DNA from: Xenia sp. Carnegie-2017
Lineage: Eukaryota; Cnidaria; Anthozoa; Malacalcyonacea; Xeniidae
Assembly: GCF_021976095.1 (NCBI RefSeq)
Contig: NW_025813486.1
Location: 9,560,230 to 9,624,229, forward strand
Length of the DNA: 64,000 nt
Direction: 5' to 3'
Below, piece by piece: positions 39,601 through 51,600 of this stretch. Position 1 is the first letter of the stretch. Every line of letters begins with the position of its first letter. The translations under genes and the position numbers were made by a program. The notes beneath the pieces were generated by a model. The model worked only from the letters and a program-made list of their open reading frames with translations, made no database searches and was not told the DNA's origin.

Positions 39601-42600
39601 TTGTAATCAAGAATAGCCAGCAAAGCAAGTCCAGCCTGACTTCTGGGTGCCGTGTATTTTCTTTCAGGCAGCGCAGTGGAACTCTTACGTTTCTTGTAAT
39701 GTTTTAGCACACCAGGGAATGGGTGACCTGTATCTGAGGGAAGCGAAATGCGGATTGGGGTCTGGGTCTTGACCTGAAAATTTTCAAAATGTTATTTAGA
39801 GGGTGACAGACAGGATACCAGAACTAAAAGACGCGTGAAAAAACCGATCGATTCGTTAAAGAGTACTATTCGCAATACTACCGTGTTCAAACATTTCACT
39901 CTTTTATGTCTTTCTATATATTCTCAAAAATATTATCTATTTCGAGCCCGGGAGTATCGTTACATGTTTGTAGATGTAGATCGTCCTGGTTGGCAAAGTC
40001 TTGAGAAGGACTGCTGTTGTTGTTGTTGTTGATGTTGACTGATGTTTCGACAATCTTGTCTCTGAAGATGACTACCGCTAAGGTTGACGAAACATCAATC
40101 CATACAACGTCAAACGTCCTTCTCAGGACTCAACAAACCTGGACGATCTACATCTGCAAACATGTAACTATCTATTTTATACTGTTTGACGCCTTCAAAA
40201 TTTTGTCATCCTTTTCTGACAAATATGAACAGTCTATCCACGAAAATCTTCTCATCTCTAGCCTTAACCCCAATCTTAACATCCAGGGCAGTTCCATCCC
40301 ACTAAATCTACTTCCACTCGATCCCACTTTATCACCTAATGCACACAACTCCACCACATTGTTATCATCACATTTTGTAATCTAACACACTGTTAATGTC
40401 TTACAATTAATGTTTGTGTTTTTAAACTTCCTATATAATTCATAACTAGCCTGATGTCTTAAGTTAAAGATGAAATGCTATAATCAACAGATATTTCATC
40501 GATGGCTAGATAAAAAGTTATTTGTTGGGAAATTAAAGTAACACTGAAAATTCATTTTTCGACAGGCATATTAATAGTTACACATCATATTTTTAAAAAA
40601 CATGATGACACGTATAAATCGTTTGGACATAATCCTTTTCGAATGAATGAAAACGAAACGTCACGATCTTTAAAACAAATATCCTATTCCTAAAGTACAA
40701 GGGACGTATAAAAACAGTTTATCGAACACAAATATTCATTCCGAGAAATCGCTTCCCGATAGACTGAGCAAAATATCTTCAATGAAATAAAAAGATTACA
40801 TCATCTTTAAACGAGACCCACCGACTTCGATATCTCTGGAGTGTTGTTCGGAACTTTTAAATTTCTAGTCACAATAGGATTGAAACTATCGATGACTTTC
40901 ACATCTTTCTTAGACGGAGAGTTTACGACAATCTCGTCCTGTCTGCCGGGAGAACTGGGGAGAGGCTGCAGAGGTAATTCGGTCGCCATAATTGGAGGTT
41001 TGGGTTTGAGATCACATTCTCCAATGTCATCTTGTGTTGGTGAACCAGCTCCGTCAAACACATGTGCAGTTTTATCTGAATTAAAAACGCAAAATTTATT
41101 TGAAATGTTGCAACTTGATATCCTTAAAGATCCGCTGGATGAATAGTGAAAATAGAGGAAAGAATTTTTCAGCAAGAACGCCATGGAATAGGGCATGGAA
41201 GTAGTACAAGCTGAGCTGGAAAGAGAATTTCTCACAGGCAAACTTAAAATCGTTATAGAAAGTTCTACAAGACGCAGTAAACTTAAGGCATAATGTGGAA
41301 TCACGAGCTTTCGTGACATAAAGACTGTTGGTTACAGTTAGATGTAAGATTGTGAAAGTTTATTAAAATATTTAACATATAATTTTATATATATGAAAGC
41401 ATAAAACACACCCGATTCATCTTTGTTGTAATCAATCGCTTCTTCTCTTCCACTAAGAAAAATGGCGAAGAAATGAAGAAAAATTATAGCGAGTCGTAAT
41501 CACTGATCTCGAAATAAGACTAGATCCAGCATCTAGCACAAAAGTTGAAGACAAAAAATAAGGAGTGCCGCCATTACTAAGGAGCCAACTTTCGAAAATA
41601 AGGAGCAAATGTATTGTGGATTTATACGAGAATAATCAATAATTTTCAACATGTAACAACATGAACATAACTAAGAGTTAAATCAGTTTATAGATAAGCT
41701 AAAAATACGATGAAATATGATCAAAATGCAGCGATTTTTGTCATCGGTAACTCTACTGTGGTATGGAAAAACAATGGGAAATAGCCCACAACTGCATGGA
41801 AATACCTAAAATTGTTGGAATCGTAGTTCAGAAGTACAAAGTGATTAAATAATGTAATTTACTATCATAAACTGATCAATCCTTAAAATAGCCTTTTGCG
41901 AGTGATTCGGAGTGAAACGTGTATGCGTTTTGTTTTATACGGCCGATTATTCTTTCTGACTCGCTTTACTATCGCCATAAAGGTTGTTTTCATCTTCTGC
42001 GTTATTTTAAAGTATAATTTGGCTATGTGTTGCTATGTTTTCCACAGTTTTGTTAAAAATCTTTCGATGTGTCGGTCCCTTAGTAATGGCGACGGTGGCT
42101 TCAAAATTTGTTTACTACAAATATAGATTTGCTTGATCCAGTCTTTTTTCGAGATCAATGGTCGTAATATGGTCGTAATGAACGTTTTTACAATCTGGAG
42201 ACGAGTGGTGATTGGATGAAATTCCGAGATTACCGAAGGCCAAATAACTGGTTATACCATTTAAGTAAGCAGTTAAATCGTAGGCTTCAAATTTTAAGGG
42301 AGCGTTTCGGTAATATTCATGTCATGTTTGTGGATGTTGATGGTCCAGATTAGTAGAGTTCTGAGAAGAACTATTGTTGTTGATGTTGACTGACGTTTTG
42401 ACTTCCTTAGCGGTAGTCATCTTCAAAGTAAAGTGATCTATGACATCAATGATCTATGTGATCTATGACTTCAATGATCTATGTGATCTATGTCTTCAAT
42501 GATCTATGTGATCTATGACTTCAATGATCTATGTGATCTATGACTTCAATGATCTATGTGATCTATGACTTCAATGATCTATGTGATCTATGACTTCAAT

Positions 42601-45600
42601 GATCTATGTGATCTATGACTTCAATGATCTATGTGATCTATGACTTCAATGATCTATGTGATCTATGACTTCAATGATCTATGTGATCTATGACTTCAAT
42701 GATCTATGTGATCTATGACTTCAATGATCTATGTGATCTATGACTTCAATGATCTATGTGATCTATGACTTCAATGATCTATGTGATCTATGACTTCAAT
42801 GATCTATGTGATCTATGACTTCAATGATCTATGTGATCTATGACTTCAATGATCTATGTGATCTATGACTTCAATGATCTATGTGATCTATGACTTCAAT
42901 GATCTATGTGATCTATGACTTCAATGATCTATGTGATCTATGACTTCAATGATCTATGTGATCTATGACTTCAATGATCTATGTGATCTATGACTTCAAT
43001 GATCTATGTGATCTATGACTTCAATGATCTATGTGATCTACGACTTCAATGATCTATGCCATAATCACACTCACTGAATAACATCAGTCAAAAAATGTTA
43101 TCCTACATAAAAAATGTTTATACCAGCAGTTTTGGTAGTGCATAAATATCGTGAAATCTCTGTTGCGAATGTCAGTAAATAAAAAAACAAACAATATAAA
43201 AAAAGTGTGTTTACGTACCCAGGCTCCAAAGGAACGCGGCCATCTGCAAGAAAATCCCAAATAAATATCGCCTCTCCAATACTGACCAAAGCTTGGAGGT
43301 CTGGGGTAAAACGAACTTTGGAGACATTATTTGAATGGCCAATAAACACCTGTATAGAAACGGTTAAGATGTATCATAAAATAAAACAATACAACGCGTG
43401 CGCTGATTGGTGTAGAGTTGTGCTTGCGTGCGCTGATTGGTGTAGAGTTGTGTTTGCGTGCGCTGATTGGTGTAGAGTTGTGCTTGCATTAGCCTGTAAA
43501 CATATTTCCTTTCTTATTTAATAAAGGATAAGTAAATGTAATTTTTAGATCTCAACTCTTCCTAAATGTAAATGTAATGTAAGATATGAAAGGTTTTGTA
43601 TACTTTAGGAATTTCAGATAAGCCTTCTGCATAACTATACAGAATAATTCATTGATAAGGCAGTTTTTCATAAGAAATAAAGAGTATTTCTAATTAACTA
43701 ACATTAGCATTATATATGTATCATTGATAGTAAAGTCAGTCATGAAAAGTATTCGTGGTGTTTCCGACATAAGTATAAATAAAAATTATAAAAATATTTA
43801 CAACGCTCGTTGTTAGATGTTGAAGAAGTTGGAACTTAGTAAATGTTCTCATTATGAAGGTTATCGTACCTGGAAATTCAAGTCCATTTTCATGTGATAG
43901 TCCCATATCTTGATAAGTTTATCACCAGCAGTTGCAAGAAAATGCCCAGTTTGGAAAGGATCAAGACTCGAACAGCTAGATCGATGAACGTTGGAAACCT
44001 AAGCAATAAAACATACTTCTACATAAAACTTCATATAATTCCTGTCGGTGTGAAATTTTCATCATAACAAGCTCTCTATATGTCGCATCAACGCCCTCCC
44101 TCCTCTCAATCTTAATTATCTACTTCGCTCAATAACTGTCCAATACGTACATAAAGTTTTAACAACCTACATCAAGCAGTAACTGCAAACAAATTCTTTA
44201 AATGTATCATGAAAATCCCCCCCCCCCTCCCTCTTAATTATTATTATTTACTTCGCTCAATAATTGTCCATTAAGTTACATCAAGTTTTAACAGCCTACA
44301 TCCATTAGTAACTATCAACAGACTCGTTCTAGGTATCATAAATCCATCCCCTCCATCATTATTATCTACCTCGCTCAATAACTGCCCACTATGTGCATCA
44401 AATTTCAACAGCCTACAACCAGCAGTAACCACCAAAAGTTGATTTAACGCCATAGGAGAGTAGCACAATCTGAGGGCAGTATCGTCAGGAGTGGAAACAT
44501 TTCCTGCATGTATTGTTGTTATATCTATACGTAGAACCTAGATAAGATAAACATTGTTTAAGATCAATTAATCTCAGCTTTAGCATGTTCAAGACTTATA
44601 GATAATCTGTACCTATAGACTGTTTAACATAAGATAACCTAAGCTTAAATATGTTGGAGATTACATAATCCCTACTTAAAAAACTGTTTAACACCATATA
44701 ATCTCAGCTAACACGTGTTGAAAATTATATAAACTTTACTTAAAGACTGTTCAACGTCAATAACCTCAGCTTGAACATGCGGAAAATGATATAACCACCA
44801 TTTGAAGACTGTGCAACATTAGAAAATCTCGCTCTAAAGCCTTAAACATATTGAAGATTAAGAAATCTCCATTGATAATCAAAATTTAAAGAATGTTTGA
44901 GATTCAATAATGATAACTTCACATGTTGAAGATTAAATAACCTTCACTTAAAGACAGTTTAAGATTAGATAAGAACGTCACCTACAATAAACGTGAATGC
45001 CGTGACACGAGTATAATATACGTACATAGTCCAGTAAATGTGTAATGAAGTAGCTACCTATTCTTTCCTAACCTCGTCCAAAGTGCGGCAGTCCATTACA
45101 GTAATCACGTATTCGAATGGACCAATAACAGCAAGCCGCTGACCATCATCACTGACAGACAACACATCGGGAGCGAAATGCTCCCCAGGTGCCACTGTAT
45201 TGATAAGAATTCTTTGTACATTGAACTCCTCTGTGGAACCTTGGTATAGCACTAAAATTCCTTGCGATCCAGCACTGTACATGTGTTCACCGTTCGGTGA
45301 AAAAGCCAGTCCTGTAATCATCCCTTTGTGTTCCTTATGCTCTGCTAGCATTGAAGAACTTGCTAAAACAAAGATGTGGTTTTCATTAGATTATGCAGAC
45401 ATCTATATTTTATTGATTAAAGCGTATATGACACAAAATTTCTTGTTGTCCTAAATAAAAGAGTTCTAAAAACTTTAATGGATTTTCTGTTTAACATAAT
45501 TTTTTGCATGTTTACTTATGGATGTATACAAAAAGTAAACATGGTATTTGAATTTTTAAAACAATAAAATAGTTTTGACAAAACACAAGCAGGTTTGTAG

Positions 45601-48600
45601 TGAATAAAACGACCGAATATGAATTTTCGAACTTACATGTCACAAAAACGTTAATGGTTTCAGAAGTAAGGTTGTAAAGGTGTTACAAGAAAATCCTTAA
45701 AAATTTTAGGAGATGTTTTATTCAAGACAATAAAAAATTCGTGTCATAGGCATATCAACTAACCCTTAGATGAACTATCCCTAACATGTACCATAACATC
45801 CCTTTGAGTATACCTATATCATATAATCCATAGTTGAACCACCCCTAATACATAGCATTACATCTCATTGAGTATGTCTATATGAAACAACCCTTAGATG
45901 AACTATCCCTAATATGTACCAATATATACCTCCAAGTATACCTATATACAAATAACCCTCAGTTGAACCATCCCTAATATATAACATTACATCCCTTCGA
46001 GTATACCTGTATCAAATAATCCTTAGATGAACTATCCCTATATGTACCAATATATCCCTTCGAGTATACCTATATCAAAAACGCGAACTGCCCCATTCCG
46101 AAAGCCACAGACAAAGAGTGATTGATGAGGATGAAACGTCACAGTACAGGGATTCTCATTGGCTGCTCTAAAATCATACAATTGATTGAACGTGTCCAGG
46201 TCCCATACACGAATAGTTTCATCATCGGACACGGTCACGAGAGAACCACGTGATGGATCAAAGGAGCAATCGAGTATTTGTTTGGTATGTGATCTCATCA
46301 GTGTTTTGTAAGAACGTGTGGAGATGTCGAGAATTCCAATGCTACCCTAAAGGAGGATTGAAAAACACAAAAATGTCATACACAGTCAAAAATAATTTAT
46401 GGCTCACTACTGAATGACTAGTAGAACCATTGAACTAAAATACATGGAAAGCTACATGTAATAGAAAAGCCTGATAATTTTCTGAATCCAAATTTTACGA
46501 AGACACGCGAGATTACACCTAGACACGCGTGGTAATCAATCAATTTTCCCTCCGCGAGAGAATCTCGAAACACTACACACGCGTGTCTAGGTGTAATCTC
46601 GCGTGTGTGGGTGTAAAATTTAGCTTCAATTATTTGCTTCAGGTAGCGTTCCATGTATTTTAGTTGAATGAGTAGAACCAAAATTTTGTTCAGTTAAATT
46701 AAGTTTTCATTGAAGATAATTCTCAAAATGACAGTGGACTTTCTAAAACAGTTTATTCACATCACTTTTCATTCAAGACATATTGAATACTGTGATTGTC
46801 CGATTTATAAAGAAAGTGACGTCACATTGCACAATGAGAATTTGAATTATCAGAAAATACGTATATATTGTATAAATATAATAAACACTCCTTGCTTTGT
46901 AACTAATGTCCTTGCCACCATAGTTTTTCATCATCATTCAAAGAATTGATACAGAAAAAACCTTACAAATGACAATATTGACAACATACGTACCGTTACT
47001 GTACTGGCAAGAACAGATAAACAATTCGGATTGATGTCGATAGACGAGACAGCACCATCGTGTTCTGTAAAGGAAAGGAACAAATCAACAAATGCAGTAA
47101 CATGAAGTAGCAGTAGTAACACACCATCAACCAATGCAGTAATATGAAGTAGCAGTAGTAACACACCGTCAATGAATGCAGTAAAATGAAGTAGTAGTAG
47201 TAACACACCGTCAATAAATGCAGTTACATGAAGTAGCAGTAGTAACACACCGTCAACAAATGCAGTTACATGAAGTAGCAGTAGTAACACACCGTCAACA
47301 AATGCAGTAACATGAAGTAGCAGTTGCAACACACCATCAACCAATGCAGTAATATGAAGTAGCAGTAGTAACACACTGTCAACAAATGCAGTAACATGAA
47401 GTAGCAGTAGTAACACACCGTCAACAAATGCAGTAACATGAAGTAGTAGTAGTAACACACCGTCAATGAATGCAGTAACATGAAGTAGCAGTAGTAACAC
47501 ACCGTCAACAAATGCAGTTACATGAAGTAGCATAGTAACACACCAACAAATGCAGTAATATGAAGCAGTAGTAACACACCGTCAACAAATGCAGTAACAT
47601 GAAGTAGTAGTAGTAACACACCGTCAACAAATGCAGTAACATGAAGTAGTAGTAGTAACACACCGTCAACAAATGCAGTTACATGAAGTAGCATAGTAAC
47701 ACACCGTCAACAAATGCAGTAATATGAAGTAGCAGTAGTAACACACCGTCAACAAATGCAGTAACATGAAGTAGCAGTAGTAACACACCGTCAACAAATG
47801 CAGTTACATGAAGTAGCAGTAGTAACACACCATCAACAAATGCAGTAACATGAAGTAGTAGTAGTAACACACCGTAAACAAATGCAGTAACATGAAGTAG
47901 CAGTAGTAACACACCGTCAACAAATGCAGTAAGATGAAGTAGCCGTAGTAACACACCGTCAACAAATGCAGTAACATGAAGTAGTAGTAGTGAAAATGCT
48001 TTAGCGATACACACCGTTTTATCGTCAACAGTTCCGTACAGCCAAATTAAATATAGACTAGTTGGCATAAGGCGCGACTTAAGTGACTCGAAATATGCTT
48101 TATAAACGACGAAAACTTCTTTATGCGGTGTCGAACGCTTATATATAAGCATTCTTTATCACTTAGAAATTACTTAACTACAATGTATGGCATTACCCAT
48201 GCGCACATTAGGGCTTTTTTGGACTTACGTCAATACTTAAATATTCAAAAATTGGAAAGGGGGTTCAAGGGGTTTTCTTCAAAAGAGTAGGTTGTGTTGT
48301 TCATACTTACTTGGTGGCTGTTTTGCTCAATATCAAGATATCCCAACCTTTGCCAAAGTAACAGACACACATACCTGCCTCTAATATTACACCCGAGAAA
48401 TCCAAGGGCCACAACCTGAGATAGCCATCGTCAGAGCCTGTCATACAGAAAGCATCTGTGACAGAGATGCAGTTGATACCAATTCCGAATTCACCCGGGT
48501 TCACGTGAACAAGATCCTCTCGGCTTCCGGTCGGAAGTAGTCGTCGCACCTTACGAATCACCATCAGTTCGTAGTTGACTTCAAAAATTATTCCACGGTT

Positions 48601-51600
48601 CGAAGAAACATATCTGAAAATTAAGAAACAACATTTGAAAAATCAGCTTTGAAGTTATCTTTCTCAATCATGTAGATGTTTATAACATAGCTAAGTGTTC
48701 ACTTGTGAATGAAGGGAAAAACGCTAAATTATTTGAACGATAAAAGCATTTGGAAATGGGCTGAATTTCAATGAGGACATTGTCGAAATTTGCACCGATT
48801 TCCTGATAAACAAATTGAATAACAAGCAAAAATTATTTTCCCGTTAGCTAATTTCTCAATAGAGAATAACGTGACACTGACCTATATATTAAACAGGAGT
48901 CAGTTCTCCCATTTGACAACATACAATACATTGAGTAAATTGAGTTACTATCGCGGTGTATTACAAAAATCAAATGTTCAGAGTAAAAAGTTGTGGTCAC
49001 TGAGCGTGGACTAGGGAAAAGAAAAGTACCTTTTATGGTTGTTGGGAAAGCAAAAATTTTAGTTAACTTAAACTGAACGTTCATGTTTCGCCATTTCAAA
49101 AATTAGAAACTGAATAATCTAGTTTTAGCCGTTCAAAATCAACCGACAGCCTTAGTAATGCCCCCCCCCCCGTGCAACAATATTTCAACGCCAACAATAC
49201 AAAGTCTTACATCATTCGATATTTCTTGTTGTTTCCATTCACAAGTTCGTAGCCAAAAGCAATATCGGTAAACTGGGTTGAATGATGACTACCAAGATCC
49301 AGGGCAGATGAACGTACGGAGCCGTGATGAACCCTCCACATTCGTATATTATCAAGTCCACACGATATCATCCTTCAAAATTCACATCAATTTGCAATAG
49401 TAAGAAAGCTTATGAACTGGAAAGAACCAATCTTCTTTCAAAACATCCCCAAAAAAAACCAACAAAAATCAAGAAAAGTTTAGACTCGGACATACACTCT
49501 TCAGTTCTTTTAGAAATTTCAAGTATAATAATAACAGTGCGGCAAGAAAAATTTCAACCAACTCAGTCAAAAATGCCCGTAACACTTTTAATCTAAGCAG
49601 ACAGCAATGCACTGAAGAAAAACGGCGTTTCCCGCTTCTGATGTGTAGCGTATTTTATGCGCAAAAAATGTCAAGTGTTAACTAAAATAATATATTAATA
49701 GTATTGTTTCCTGAATATGAAAAATGGTGATTGCAAACGTTTGGCAGTAGGTAAACAACATAAAAATACAAATTCATAGCAATACACTCACCTTGTGTCA
49801 TCGAAAGGAACAATTTTGATTCGCGTAATGTCAACGTCAGTATGTGCCTTGGCAACCACAGCAATTTCTCCAGTCCTTCCACAACGTGATGTATCCCAAA
49901 CTACCACCATCTATACACAATTGTATCCACAGTTAGTAGAAACATAAAAGCATTCTAGGTGTATGCTTTGATTCGATTGCTATTCTACTCGCCATCATCT
50001 ATTTTTAAATGCTAGTTGCTCAAGCCGGGAAGCAAAAACAAACATGGCTGTCGACCATGTCTTTCCTGAGGCTTCAGGTGATAAACTTTATTGTTTACAT
50101 CAGAGAATTTCAATGAGTTTCCACTAAACACAACATTAACATATTTAAATAAACAAAAATTCCCATTACAATAACTAAACATGCATTGAACAAGAGTCGT
50201 TCGCTTTTTAATACAAACAATGCCAACAACAACAAATGCATAAAAAATAAAGGAAAACTACAGCTGCAGTTTTTTTTTATATGAATACTGGTATACTCTA
50301 CTGAACCAATTAGATTATTCCCTCTCTATATCTATGATATGATAGTTGATTTGGGCTTTGCTTTTATCAAATTTCACATCATAGAAATCTCGAGCTCGTA
50401 ATCGAATTTTTAAATTGTAAGAACAAATTACAAATAAAAACGTTCTTGGTTAAATATCATTAAGCGTATCCTGTTCTTCTGTGAGCATCTTAGATCACTG
50501 CTTATGTTAGCTACCGTTTTCAAACACAGTTTACACAAAAATTTAAACAAAAATTTAAACGAAAAAATTATACGCAAAAAAGTAAAGCAAAGTAAATATT
50601 TCTCACACATGATGAAAGTTAAGATAAAACCATTAAAGCTCAATTGGAATTAGACAGAAAACATTTTAGCTTTGAAAGAAGCCAGTTCTTTCTTTGCAAC
50701 CGGCACCACATACAAAATCACGATAGACACATTTTTCAATTTTTCAATTAGAATTTTTCAAAAGAAAGACCAACATTTTGACTTTACCTGTTTACCGTGA
50801 TTGTCTTTTCCACAACCGCACAAAACCCTACCACTATTTGAGAAACTGTTGAAATAAAAATGGCGGGAAATTGTGAGCAGAAAAAAACTGGGTCCAAGTG
50901 AACATATAAGCTAAGACAGTTTTTAGGTAAACATTAGGTATACTTTAGTGAAGCAATATTTTACTCGTAAACAAGCATGTCTGAAATATGTCTGCATGTC
51001 TCCTAATTTAGCTAACGGTCGTAATGAACTTTCTTTACCTAATAAGATTGATACTAGTTGAATTGTTGCATTTAAAAATTTAGATGAGAGGTAATGTTCC
51101 AGTAAAATTGAGTACAGTAGATTTACGAAAAATGGAGATAAGGGCAAACCAGAGCGCTCTATGTGTAATTACGAATAGAGGGCTCTAGGGCAAACACCCA
51201 AAAATGGAGATTTCGCCATGGTGTTTCAACCCAGTGAGATAATGCATAAATTGTGAGCAGCTGTACTCTTCATTGCCTCTTTAGAACAGTAAACCAGCTT
51301 TGAAAACAGATTCATTAAACATGCGGCTCTAAAGACAAGCAGTTCTAAAAATAAAGTAAAAATCTGAAGAATCTGAATTTTCAGCTTTGAATGACGAGTT
51401 AATTTATTCAGCTGAACTCCCTTTTACCGATTTTGATCATTTAAGAAAGAAAAGATGTTCAGTGTGTTTGCACAGGCATATGAAAACCTAGGAGACTTTT
51501 AAGTTTGAGTCCATAAGACGAAAAAATAATTACTTGGAAACAAATCAAAATCATATTTCTCACCTTAAACAATAAAGTTCTCTCACTTGAGAGTTAAAGA

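Noticed and set aside
42430-43060. CRISPR-like repeated array
   Set aside because: Repeats are contiguous 25-bp units without spacers, and the DNA is clearly animal nuclear sequence.
43207-43521. Plus-strand frame with ACADWCRVVL repeats resembling a cysteine-rich peptide
   Set aside because: It is the three-unit tandem repeat read in frame plus the reverse strand of WDR90 exon 19, with no independent gene evidence.
46934-48152. Leucine-rich repeat-like open frames of up to 199 codons (HVTAFVDGVLLLLL repeats)
   Set aside because: They are translations of the 42-bp intronic minisatellite, open in several frames at once. Only exon 14 at the end is real coding sequence.
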